22,561 nucleotides of DNA from an uncultured Lachnospiraceae bacterium (GCA_937885345.1 CAKZZH010000063.1:1-22561), one strand, 5' to 3'; shown: positions 8,692 through 15,159, counted from the stretch's first letter. Program-made: numbers and translations. The notes: generated by a model not told the origin, from the letters alone.

Positions 8692-8958
8692 ACCTTTTTA
8701 TTCTCCTTGTTACTCGATAATACATTGCCACATTCAAAAGCGAATTACGAAAAGCAAAAAAACGTCAAAAACTTAAGAAAAACTGCAATGGATGATGCTT
8801 CGATGAGTATTATACAATTTGCTTTGTTGGCACCTCCCCTCCGAGTCACATTTTAGACATATGATTAAGATGTACTTTCGACTTTTCGTACTATTGTATA
8901 CCATACCATAGAAGCTGTAGAATTACAAATGAAGTTTCTCTATTCGGGAAGCGGCAGG
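8692..8958. other. Intergenic region between the secreted-protein gene and nth
   Basis: This is an AT-rich divergent region. No convincing sigma-A promoter was found for the minus-strand cassette: one TATAAT (minus strand, about 8810-8815) has no -35 partner at the right distance. A GGAGGGGAGGTGCC motif on the minus strand (about 8830-8845) resembles a ribosome binding site, but only a seven-codon frame follows it. The cassette may use an alternative sigma factor or an activator. Confidence 0.4.
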
Positions 8959-8987
8959 TTGGATATTTGCGGACGGGATGCTATAAT
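8959..8987 (+). promoter_or_regulatory. Promoter of nth, predicting a leaderless mRNA
   Basis: TTGGAT (8959-8964), a 17-bp spacer and a perfect TATAAT (8982-8987) stand only 6 bases before the ATG at 8994. Transcription should therefore start at or within a base or two of the A of that ATG, leaving no 5' leader and no ribosome binding site. Confidence 0.65.
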
Positions 8988-8993
8988 GTCATC

Positions 8994-9623
8994 ATGACGA
9001 AAAAAGAATTGGCGGCCGAGGTGACGAGACGCCTCGATGAAAATTACACAACCGAGCTGAAGTGCTATCTTAACCATGACAGCGCGTGGCAGTTACTCTT
9101 TGCGACGATACTCAGCGCACAGTGTACGGACGCGCGAGTCAATGTGGTAACGGCTGAATTATTTGTAAAATACCCGACGCTTGAGGCCTTTGCAAAGGCC
9201 GATCTTAGAGAACTTGAGAAGGATATCCACTCGACCGGCTTCTATCACAATAAGGCGAAGAATATTATTGCCTGCGCAAATGAACTGCTTGAGAGGCATG
9301 GCGGAGTCGTGCCTTCTGACATTGATGAACTGACGGCTCTAAGCGGCGTTGGGCGCAAAACGGCTAATGTTATAAGGGGCAATATTTATCATATCGAAAG
9401 CATTGTCGTTGATACGCATGTTAAGAGGATTTCTTATAAACTCGGGCTTACGAAGCAGACTGATCCGGAGCTTATCGAATATGACCTTATGAAAGTGGTC
9501 CCGAAGGATCACTGGATTCTGTATAATATCCAGATCATAAGGCTGGGAAGAAGCATTTGTTTTGCGAGAAATCCCAAATGTGAGGAATGCTTTCTGAGCG
9601 ATATCTGCAAGCATCCCGGGTGA
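8994..9623 (+). CDS. nth: Endonuclease III (DNA glycosylase / AP lyase)
   Basis: The enzyme removes oxidised pyrimidines from DNA and cleaves the abasic site in base excision repair. The 209 residues match the family length. The helix-hairpin-helix reads LSGVGRKTA (116-124) with catalytic K122, and the catalytic Asp is D140 in VVDTHV. A C-terminal 4Fe-4S ligand set is complete: C189, C196, C199 and C205 in the C-x6-C-x2-C-x5-C spacing. The start is the ATG at 8994. A TTG at 8967 would extend the frame, but it lies upstream of the -10 box and could not be in the transcript. No Shine-Dalgarno precedes the ATG, in line with a leaderless message. The gene converges on the next with 13 bases between stops and no evident terminator. 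Confidence 0.96.
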   Translation: MTKKELAAEVTRRLDENYTTELKCYLNHDSAWQLLFATILSAQCTDARVNVVTAELFVKYPTLEAFAKADLRELEKDIHSTGFYHNKAKNIIACANELLERHGGVVPSDIDELTALSGVGRKTANVIRGNIYHIESIVVDTHVKRISYKLGLTKQTDPELIEYDLMKVVPKDHWILYNIQIIRLGRSICFARNPKCEECFLSDICKHPG

Positions 9624-9636
9624 TACGTCCGCACTT

Positions 9637-10302
9637 TTATCTGCTGAGCTCTTCAAGCTTCCTGATGATGGTCGGTGTCATAAGACTGTCGGTTTTCCTG
9701 GCAGCGGCGATAAGGTCTGCTATCTCATTCTTGCGACCTGCCTTTTTATAGATGTTTGCAAGGAGGTAATAATTCTTGCTTACATCGGTGCCGATGGATA
9801 TTCCGTATTCCAAGATTTCTGCAGCTTCCGTTTCATGACCGGCTTTGATGAGATATTCACCGAGCTTTGCAACAGTGCTGAGCAGATTGATATAATTGGC
9901 GTCGTACTGCTGAAGGATGGGCAGATTGGGAGCTCCGTATTCGAGCTTAAGGTCGGTATTGGTCATCCCGCCGAAATTAACTATCTTACTGTTTCTGAGG
10001 GTATCGAGCGAATCGTAGCACTCGCGGATCTCCGGAGCGAGCAAAGTGGAGCCGTCGGGGTCCGTAAGTCCCTCGAGCGAGTCGATATCAACCCGCGAGA
10101 AATCCGGCACATCCACATAGTTAAGATATGTTATGTCTTTACGTCTTGTGGAATCAGCCTCGCGTTCCCTTTCCCAGAAGGCTTCTTCGTCGGTTATATG
10201 GCGCTTGCTCTTGCGCTTCATGGTGAGCATGATCCATAAGCCGCCGAAGACAATTATAAAAAATAGTGGTACTCCGAAATTAAAACTGTTATAACTAATC
10301 AT
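9637..10302 (-). CDS. Membrane-anchored protein with TPR-like C-terminus (221 aa)
   Basis: Function is unknown. Starting at the ATG at 10302 (AGAGG six to seven bases upstream; the in-frame ATG at 10326 lacks a site), the protein has one N-terminal hydrophobic helix (10-28). A basic charged stretch follows (29-56), then an acidic middle (60-105). Helical residues 135-205, with LGEYLIKAGHETEAAEILEYGI and YYLLANIYKKAGRKNEIADLI, have the spacing of two tetratricopeptide-like repeats. The bulk is probably cytoplasmic or exposed and scaffolding in nature. It diverges from a 35-aa membrane peptide across two GGAG-N6-CTCC palindromes, so the two may be co-regulated. Confidence 0.8.
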   Translation of the reverse strand: MISYNSFNFGVPLFFIIVFGGLWIMLTMKRKSKRHITDEEAFWEREREADSTRRKDITYLNYVDVPDFSRVDIDSLEGLTDPDGSTLLAPEIRECYDSLDTLRNSKIVNFGGMTNTDLKLEYGAPNLPILQQYDANYINLLSTVAKLGEYLIKAGHETEAAEILEYGISIGTDVSKNYYLLANIYKKAGRKNEIADLIAAARKTDSLMTPTIIRKLEELSR

Positions 10303-10319
10303 AGTAACCTCTGATTTGC

Positions 10320-10357
10320 GGAGCACATGCTCCGAACAATGGTGGAGTGAATGCTCC
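10320..10357. promoter_or_regulatory. Two operator-like palindromes GGAG-N6-CTCC
   Basis: GGAGCACATGCTCC (10320-10333, extendable to the 16-base CGGAGCA-CA-TGCTCCG) and GGAGTGAATGCTCC (10344-10357) share both half-sites plus ATGCTCC. Their centres are 24 bp apart. They lie between the divergent starts at 10302 and 10380. No T-tract follows either copy, which argues against terminators. A dimeric regulator site pair is the simplest reading; an RNA hairpin in the minus-strand leader is the alternative. Confidence 0.5.
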
Positions 10358-10360
10358 CGG

Positions 10361-10366
10361 TATAAT
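10361..10366 (+). promoter_or_regulatory. TATAAT before the 35-aa membrane peptide
   Basis: A perfect TATAAT stands 13 bases before the ATG at 10380, but no TTGACA-like box occurs 16-18 bp upstream; the second palindrome lies there instead. The same bases overlap a minus-strand candidate, TTGTTC-N17-TATACC, for the divergent gene. It may need an activator. Confidence 0.4.
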
Positions 10367-10379
10367 AAAGGATCAAGTA

Positions 10380-10487
10380 ATGAACAAGAAAAAAACTCAG
10401 CGAATCATAGTGGCGGTCATTGCGCTTGTGCTTGTGCTCACGATGATAATTCCGCTTATAATCTCCGCTATGCAGGGCTGGTATTAG
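10380..10487 (+). CDS. Small single-pass membrane peptide (35 aa)
   Basis: This short gene starts at an ATG with AAAGGA 7 bases upstream and ends at a TAG at 10485-10487. It encodes a basic N-terminus (MNKKKTQR), one hydrophobic helix at about residues 9-29 and a short AMQGWY tail. This is the general form of small Firmicutes membrane peptides such as the Prli42 stressosome anchor, but I cannot assign it to that or any family. The coding quality is good: basic start, uninterrupted helix and an aromatic end. It diverges from the TPR-like membrane protein and shares its regulatory region. Confidence 0.65.
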   Translation: MNKKKTQRIIVAVIALVLVLTMIIPLIISAMQGWY

Positions 10488-10541
10488 CCCACAAACATTT
10501 TACAATTACCGAGGTGATATGGCAACACGCAAATTGTCAGA

Positions 10542-10570
10542 TTGAATTATCCCTCTGTATGTGGTATAAT
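10542..10570 (+). promoter_or_regulatory. Promoter of the PurM-like/Lrp/aminotransferase operon
   Basis: TTGAAT (10542-10547), a 17-bp spacer and a perfect TATAAT (10565-10570) precede the ATG at 10580 by 9 bases. The predicted transcription start leaves a leader of only 1-3 bases, so the first gene is effectively leaderless. Confidence 0.65.
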
Positions 10571-10579
10571 TTATCAACT

Positions 10580-11560
10580 ATGAATAGTGGTAAAATATCT
10601 GATGCGATACTTAAGAGAAGTATAGTCAACCTGATACATCACGGACGCCCCGTCTGCATTGACGGTGCGGACATAAGTGATAGCTTTATTGCTTGTATTC
10701 AAAGCGGTATTGATAAGGATTACGGCGCAGAGATGGCTGCTGTCAAAGCAGCGAATAATATAGCGGCGGCAGGCGGAAAAGTAGCCGGCTTTCTGACTTC
10801 CTACATGCTTCCCGCAAGGAGCGATTACAGGGAGATTAAGCTTAAAAGTCTTACGAGGCGCATGCTGGCTGCTTGTGCAAGACTTGGCGGTGCGGCTACA
10901 GATGCGGCCGACAAAGCGTCCGGATCGGCCGGCAGATCCGCTGAGATAATCGGCGGTGACACTTATGTTTCGGAAGGTGTAAATGAGCCGGTAGTTACGG
11001 TATCCTGCTACGGACGCAGAGACTGCGAAGCAGTGGATGTAAGCAAATGCGAGCCCGGGATGGACATCATCCTTACCAAATGGATCGGAATCGGAGAAGC
11101 GGTTCGCAGGATGAATAATCCCGAAGATTGCAAGCGAATGCAGCAGCGATTTCCTGCCGGATATCTGAGCAGCGCGGATGATTATTCTAAGTGGCTTTCC
11201 GTAAGGGATGAAGCGGATATTTGTATTGATATTTTATGCGATAACGCATATGATGGCAGGTTGTGTATGCACGACATATCGGGAAGCGGACTTGAAGGCG
11301 CACTCTACACGATGAGCGAGGAATGCGGACACGGATATGACGCTGACCTTGCCAAGGTGCCTGTCAGACAGGAATTTATTGAGATCGCGGAGCTGCTTGA
11401 TTATAATATCTACAGCGCGGATGCGACCGGAAGCCTTATGATCGTAACAGATATGACGGATGCGCTTATGAAGCGCTTTGAAGAAAAAGGAATTCAGGCC
11501 ACGGTTATCGGTAAGATAACGGCTTGTAACGATAAAATGCTCAGGAGGCATGATCTATGA
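10580..11560 (+). CDS. AIR synthase-related (PurM/HypE-like) protein
   Basis: A 326-aa member of the PurM/HypE/ThiL/SelD superfamily, whose members bind ATP and act on small-molecule or protein substrates. The C-terminal domain carries the family motif MHDISGSGLEGALYTMSEECG (230-250), followed by VPVRQEF and the SADATGSLMIVT strand. The N-terminal half contains an Ala/Gly-rich part with GGAATDAADKASGSAG at about 103-118, and ILTKWIGIGEA at 164-174. The precise substrate cannot be told, and hydrogenase genes, which would point to HypE, are absent. The start at 10580 was chosen over upstream in-frame starts because the promoter and the small peptide gene lie before it. Its stop overlaps the Lrp start (ATGA), so the three operon genes are probably functionally linked, perhaps in amino-acid metabolism. 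Confidence 0.82.
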   Translation: MNSGKISDAILKRSIVNLIHHGRPVCIDGADISDSFIACIQSGIDKDYGAEMAAVKAANNIAAAGGKVAGFLTSYMLPARSDYREIKLKSLTRRMLAACARLGGAATDAADKASGSAGRSAEIIGGDTYVSEGVNEPVVTVSCYGRRDCEAVDVSKCEPGMDIILTKWIGIGEAVRRMNNPEDCKRMQQRFPAGYLSSADDYSKWLSVRDEADICIDILCDNAYDGRLCMHDISGSGLEGALYTMSEECGHGYDADLAKVPVRQEFIEIAELLDYNIYSADATGSLMIVTDMTDALMKRFEEKGIQATVIGKITACNDKMLRRHDL

Positions 11561-12039
11561 GAGAGGCAATACTTACTGCAATAGAGAAGAACAGCAGAAT
11601 TGACATAGCGGATCTTGCGGCGATGCTCGGCGCAAGTGAGGTTGATGTTGCCAATGAGATTGCGGAGATGGAGAAGGAGCATATAATCTGCGGATATCAC
11701 ACAATCATCAACTGGGACAAGACCGGTGATGAGAAAGTTTCCGCGCTTATAGAGGTCAAGGTAACACCTCAGCGTGGTATGGGTTTTGATGCCATTGCGG
11801 AGAGGATATACAATTTCAGCGAGGTTACTTCGCTGTATCTTATGAGTGGTGGTTTTGATTTTACGGTCTTCATCGAAGGTAAGACTATGAAGTCTGTCGC
11901 CAAATTCGTCGCGGAGAAGCTGTCTCCCATGGAGGCAGTGCTCAGCTGTTCCACACATTTTGTGCTTAAGAAGTACAAAGATCATGGAACTGCCATCGAA
12001 GAAGAAAAATTAGACGAAAGGATGCAGGTATCACCATGA
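11557..12039 (+). CDS. Lrp/AsnC family transcriptional regulator
   Basis: A 160-aa regulator of the feast/famine family, which senses amino acids and binds DNA as dimers to octamers. Residues 1-50 form the winged helix-turn-helix (IDIADLAAMLGASEVDVANEIAEMEKEHIICGY). Residues about 60-140 form the ligand-binding RAM domain with VSALIEVKVTP, a SLYLMSGGFDFTVFIEG core and STHFVLKKYKDHG. AGGAGG lies 8 bases before the ATG. It overlaps the preceding gene and the next aminotransferase gene by ATGA at both ends. A local Lrp protein next to an aminotransferase often controls that operon in response to the amino acid handled. Confidence 0.93.
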   Translation: MREAILTAIEKNSRIDIADLAAMLGASEVDVANEIAEMEKEHIICGYHTIINWDKTGDEKVSALIEVKVTPQRGMGFDAIAERIYNFSEVTSLYLMSGGFDFTVFIEGKTMKSVAKFVAEKLSPMEAVLSCSTHFVLKKYKDHGTAIEEEKLDERMQVSP

Positions 12040-13199
12040 GAAACCCGTTATCAGATAAAGTTGTTGAGATTCAGCCTTCGGGCATACGTAAGTTTTTTGA
12101 TATAGTAAGTGAGATGAAAGACGCCATATCGCTCGGCGTAGGCGAGCCGGACTTTGATACCCCCTGGAGGATAAGGGAGGAAGGTATCTACACACTGGAA
12201 AAGGGTAAGACCTATTACACCAGCAATTCCGGACTTATGGAGCTGCGTAAGCAGATTTCCGAGTACCTTGTAAGAAGATACGGACTGGACAGATATGATC
12301 CCGCTTCCGAGATCCTTATTACGGTAGGCGGAAGCGAAGCGATCGATCTTGCTTTCAGAGCAATGATCAACCCCGGGGAAGAGGTTATAATTCCCCAGCC
12401 CTGCTATGTTTCATATCTTCCCTGTGCGGTGCTTGCGGATGCGGTGCCCGTAACTATTAATCTTCAGGAGAAGAACGATTTCCGCCTTACTCCCGAGGAA
12501 CTGGAAGCAGTTATAACGCCGAAGACCAAGATACTCGTTCTTGCATTTCCGAATAACCCTACAGGTGCGGTAATGACCAAGGAAGATCTTGAGAAAATAG
12601 CCAAAGTTGTTATTGAACATGATATTTTTGTTGTATCGGATGAGATATATTCAGAGCTTACCTACGGTAATGCCAAGCATTGCTCGATCGCATCTCTTCC
12701 GGGCATGAGAGAGAGAACCATCGTTATCAACGGTTTCTCCAAGTCACATGCAATGACGGGTTGGAGACTCGGATATGCCTGCGGTCCCGAGAATATCATC
12801 AGGCAGATGATCAAGATCCATCAGTTTGCGATCATGTGTGCGCCCACCAATAGCCAGTATGCTGCGGTTGAGGCACTTAAGAACTGTGAAGAAGAAGTTG
12901 AGAAAATGACCGTAGAATATGACCAGAGAAGACGATTCCTTCTCACAAGGCTCAGAGAAATGGATATTCAGGTATTTGAGCCCTTCGGAGCATTTTATAT
13001 ATTCCCCAATATCTCGCGTTTCGGCCTTACGAGTGATGAGTTTGCGACCAGATTTCTTAAGGAATATAAGGTTGCTGTTGTTCCGGGAACCGCATTCGGT
13101 GATTGCGGTGAGGGCTTCGTGAGAATGTCCTATGCAAGCTCACTTGCAAACCTCAAAGAAGCAATGGAGAGAATGGAACAGTTTATCAAGACTTTATAA
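12036..13199 (+). CDS. Class I/II PLP-dependent aminotransferase (AspC/PatA-like)
   Basis: A 387-aa fold-type I aminotransferase that moves an amino group between an amino acid and a 2-oxo acid in the cytoplasm. Key residues are visible: N174 in FPNNPTG, D202 and Y205 in VVSDEIYSEL, the PLP-binding lysine K236 in FSKSHAMTGWR with R244, and the carboxylate-binding R363 in EGFVRMSYA. ISLGVGEPDFDTP (31-43) is the classical N-terminal motif of this group. The substrate (aspartate, aromatic or alanine) cannot be resolved by eye. It is the last gene of the PurM-like/Lrp operon with a 4-base overlap, and the next gene is 67 bases downstream. Confidence 0.95.
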   Translation: MRNPLSDKVVEIQPSGIRKFFDIVSEMKDAISLGVGEPDFDTPWRIREEGIYTLEKGKTYYTSNSGLMELRKQISEYLVRRYGLDRYDPASEILITVGGSEAIDLAFRAMINPGEEVIIPQPCYVSYLPCAVLADAVPVTINLQEKNDFRLTPEELEAVITPKTKILVLAFPNNPTGAVMTKEDLEKIAKVVIEHDIFVVSDEIYSELTYGNAKHCSIASLPGMRERTIVINGFSKSHAMTGWRLGYACGPENIIRQMIKIHQFAIMCAPTNSQYAAVEALKNCEEEVEKMTVEYDQRRRFLLTRLREMDIQVFEPFGAFYIFPNISRFGLTSDEFATRFLKEYKVAVVPGTAFGDCGEGFVRMSYASSLANLKEAMERMEQFIKTL

Positions 13200-13266
13200 A
13201 TAAACGGTTTGAGGGTGGATAGGCCGTTGTTCACCGGATTTTATATGAAAGAAGAGGACTACGCAT

Positions 13267-13737
13267 ATGGCAATGAATGCAGAATACATTAATCCTTTTT
13301 ATATGGCATCGACAAGTGTACTTGGGATGTTTGGGCTTGAGCTCAAGCAGGAGAAGCCATACGTAAAGAAGACTTCGGAATTTGAGCCCGATCAGATTGT
13401 AATATGTCTCGGTATCGTAGGTCAGGTTACCGGACAGGTTCTTCTTGTGCTTACGCAGAAGGTTGCGCTGGATCTTGCATCTAAAATGTGTATGATGCCG
13501 ATTACCGAACTTGACGACATCTCCAGAAGTGCCATTTCCGAGCTTGGAAATATGGTTATGGGTAATGCAGCAACACTTCTTTCGACCAAAGGAATTATTA
13601 TCGATATCACACCTCCTACGCTTATTCAGGGTAATTTTAAAATGGACGCGATATACGCCGAGAATATCTGTATTCCTATGAATTACGGTGAAGGAATGAG
13701 GATTGAGCTCGATGTGTCCCTCAAAGAGGCGCAGTAA
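13267..13737 (+). CDS. cheX: CheX-like CheY-phosphate phosphatase
   Basis: A 156-aa protein of the CheX/CheC family, which removes phosphate from CheY-P in chemotaxis. The single CheX active-site motif is at 92-95 (E92-L-G-N95), within ISELGNMVMGNAATLLS. The N-terminal AEYINPFYMASTSVLGMFG and the GQVTGQVLLVLTQKVALDLASKM strand-helix are typical. AGAGG precedes the ATG at 13267. An alternative in-frame ATG two codons on is possible. No other chemotaxis gene is in the window, so it stands alone between an aminotransferase and a tRNA methylase. It may serve a chemotaxis or another response-regulator pathway encoded elsewhere. Confidence 0.85.
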   Translation: MAMNAEYINPFYMASTSVLGMFGLELKQEKPYVKKTSEFEPDQIVICLGIVGQVTGQVLLVLTQKVALDLASKMCMMPITELDDISRSAISELGNMVMGNAATLLSTKGIIIDITPPTLIQGNFKMDAIYAENICIPMNYGEGMRIELDVSLKEAQ

Positions 13738-13742
13738 TGCAT

Positions 13743-13756
13743 TGCGATTCATCGCA
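13743..13756. repeat. Short palindrome TGCGAT-TC-ATCGCA
   Basis: This perfect 6-bp inverted repeat lies in the 36-base gap between the cheX and trmL genes, just before the trmL ribosome binding site (AAGGAAG). It may fold as a small hairpin that tunes trmL translation; no T-tract follows. Confidence 0.35.
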
Positions 13757-13773
13757 TATAAGGAAGATCAGTA

Positions 13774-14298
13774 ATGCTTAATATCGTACTTCATGAACCG
13801 GAGATGCCGGCAAATACGGGAAATATTGGTAGAACCTGTGTGGCTACGGGTGCAGTGCTGCATCTGATAGAGCCCATGGGTTTTATTATTAACGATAAAA
13901 TGCTTAAGCGCGCAGGCCTTGACTACTGGAAGATACTTGATGTCCGCACATATATCAATTACGCGGATTTTCTTGAGAAGAATCCTGAGATCGTTTTCGG
14001 TAATGCTGTGGGCGCGGGGCCGAGACTTTTCATGGCAACCACCAAGGCGCCGAGAAACTACTGCGACATATCATATAAGGACGGCGACTATATTATGTTC
14101 GGCAAGGAAAGCGCGGGAATCCCCGAGAGCATTCTTAAGGAAAATGAAGAAACCTGCATAAGAATTCCGATGCGCGAATCGATAAGGTCGCTTAATCTCT
14201 CCAATTCCGTTTCGATCGTTCTGTACGAGGCACTAAGACAGATCGGTTTTGAGGGTCTTCAAGAAAAAGGCGAGCCGCGGACTTTTAAATGGCAGTAG
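13774..14298 (+). CDS. trmL: tRNA (cytidine(34)-2'-O)-methyltransferase
   Basis: A SPOUT-class methylase that 2'-O-methylates the wobble nucleotide of leucine tRNAs using S-adenosylmethionine. The 174-aa length and all three SPOUT motifs fit: NTGNIGRTC (14-22), IMFGKESAGIP (107-117) and the knot motif IPMRESIRSLNLSNSVSIVL (131-150) followed by YEALRQ. AAGGAAG lies 7 bases before the ATG. It is probably cotranscribed with cheX and ends at a strong hairpin 16 bases after the stop. Confidence 0.95.
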   Translation: MLNIVLHEPEMPANTGNIGRTCVATGAVLHLIEPMGFIINDKMLKRAGLDYWKILDVRTYINYADFLEKNPEIVFGNAVGAGPRLFMATTKAPRNYCDISYKDGDYIMFGKESAGIPESILKENEETCIRIPMRESIRSLNLSNSVSIVLYEALRQIGFEGLQEKGEPRTFKWQ

Positions 14299-14314
14299 CG
14301 GCTTATATGAATCA

Positions 14315-14342
14315 AAGAGTCCGGGCAAGTGTCCGGACTCTT
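14315..14342. terminator. Terminator between trmL and the YegP-like gene
   Basis: AAGAGTCCGG pairs perfectly with CCGGACTCTT (14315-14324 with 14333-14342), and two further pairs (one G-U) close an AAGT loop. It lies between convergent genes. The plus side is followed by ATATTCT and the minus side by CTTTGATT, so it can serve both. Confidence 0.75.
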
Positions 14343-14415
14343 ATATTCTGCGTACAAACGCATATGTTCAATTCTTTTCATACCTTGGATGAGTAGCAGT
14401 CCATCCCGGTTTTAT

Positions 14416-14790
14416 CTACTCCTTAACGACGTCTGCTACAGGAGCATTCTTCTTGATGCTTTCGATACCATTGAGACAACTCTTAAGTGCTTTGTATCCC
14501 TCTCCGGTTGCAATGATCTGGCCATTAGATGCTTTAAGGCGGAATCTGAATTCACCCTTTTTGTCGGTGTATACTTCGAACTTCGGATTCTTCTGCGCTG
14601 CATAGCCTGCTTTGGACTGATCCTCTACAGCTGCCGCAGGAGCGTTCTTCTTAATACTCTCGATTCCGTTCTTTGCAGTTGCCAAACTCTTGTAAACCTG
14701 GGATGATGCGATAACCTCGCCATTGCTTGCCTTAAGATCGAATTTGAATCCGTTTTTGGCCTCTTTGATAACGAACTTGCCGTTAGCCAT
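14416..14790 (-). CDS. YegP-like protein with two DUF1508 repeats
   Basis: A 124-aa protein made of two copies of the DUF1508 domain (about 1-49 and 68-117). Each has the pattern of a short strand, GxFxFxLKASNG(E/Q)(V/I)IA and a helix ending NGIESIKKNAP. The two copies are joined by a short Ala/Gln/Lys linker (50-67). DUF1508/YegP proteins are small, soluble and widespread; their molecular role is not established. An AAAGGAGGAGG site precedes the ATG, so high expression is likely. The leader is about 85 bases and holds two hairpins, and the promoter is TTGAAT-N17-TACAAT. Confidence 0.92.
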   Translation of the reverse strand: MANGKFVIKEAKNGFKFDLKASNGEVIASSQVYKSLATAKNGIESIKKNAPAAAVEDQSKAGYAAQKNPKFEVYTDKKGEFRFRLKASNGQIIATGEGYKALKSCLNGIESIKKNAPVADVVKE

Positions 14791-14817
14791 GATCTATATC
14801 CTCCTCCTTTGCACACC

Positions 14818-14866
14818 GGGCGTCTGCGCCCTGTTATAACCCGTTGCTCATGCACCCCTGCATGAG
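14818..14866 (-). promoter_or_regulatory. Two-hairpin 5' leader of the YegP-like gene
   Basis: Between the predicted start near 14875 and the ribosome binding site lie two perfect hairpins. CTCATGCA-CCCC-TGCATGAG (14847-14866) has an 8-bp stem with a 4-base loop. GGGCG-TCTG-CGCCC (14818-14831) has a 5-bp stem. In RNA sense the second ends about 11 bases before the AGGAGG. No known riboswitch pattern was recognised; protection or translational control is possible. Confidence 0.5.
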
Positions 14867-14881
14867 TTTTACTACTCTTAT

Positions 14882-14910
14882 ATTGTAACTCGAAAGAGGT
14901 ATTAATTCAA
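14882..14910 (-). promoter_or_regulatory. Promoter of the YegP-like gene
   Basis: On the minus strand, TTGAAT (14905-14910), a 17-bp spacer and TACAAT (14882-14887). It begins only four bases beyond the T-tract of the tRNA-Lys terminator, so the two transcription units are packed back to front. Confidence 0.7.
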
Positions 14911-14914
14911 GTAC

Positions 14915-14958
14915 AAAAAGAAAAAGTCGACAACCTGCATCAAAGCGAAGCTATCGAC
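14915..14958 (-). terminator. Intrinsic terminator of tRNA-Lys
   Basis: In minus-strand sense an 11-bp stem (14948-14958 with 14926-14936, three G-U pairs) with an 11-base loop is followed directly by TTTTTCTTTTT (14915-14925). Confidence 0.7.
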
Positions 14959-14964
14959 CTTAAG

Positions 14965-15037
14965 TGCACCGCCAGGGGTTCGAACCCTGGACACCCTGAT
15001 TAAGAGTCAGGTGCTCTACCAACTGAGCTAGCGGTGC
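14965..15037 (-). tRNA. tRNA-Lys (anticodon CTT)
   Basis: A complete 73-base cloverleaf. The acceptor stem GCACCGC pairs with GCGGTGC, with discriminator A. The D arm carries GCTCAGTTGGTAGAGC, and the T arm has CAGGG-TTCGAAC-CCCTG. The anticodon stem CCTGA/TCAGG closes the loop CTCTTAA, giving anticodon CTT, which reads AAG (Lys). CCA is not encoded. It has its own promoter and terminator and is a single tRNA, not part of a cluster. Confidence 0.96.
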
Positions 15038-15067
15038 GTCCTGTTACTGTTCGTCACAGCAAAAATG

Positions 15068-15096
15068 ATTATATATTAGCACTTATTAAAATGCAA
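15068..15096 (-). promoter_or_regulatory. Promoter of tRNA-Lys
   Basis: Minus-strand TTGCAT (15091-15096), 17-bp spacer and TATAAT (15068-15073). Transcription would start near 15061, giving a 5' precursor of about 24 bases to be removed by RNase P. Confidence 0.75.
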
Positions 15097-15159
15097 GTAT
15101 TTTTTTAAAAATTTTTAATTAAATTCGGATTGCCCCTAAAATAAGACAAATGCACTGCT

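Noticed and set aside
8967..8993. TTG-initiated 9-codon extension of nth
   Set aside because: It lies within the promoter and lacks a ribosome binding site; the family normally starts at the ATG at 8994.
10519..10545. Eight-codon ORF MATRKLSD with a GAGG site
   Set aside because: It lies upstream of the -10 box of the operon promoter, so it would not be in that leader, and it has no attenuator hairpin.
10316..10579. Extension of the PurM-like gene to an upstream start
   Set aside because: It would run through the small membrane peptide gene and across the TTGAAT/TATAAT promoter, and the added residues do not resemble the family.
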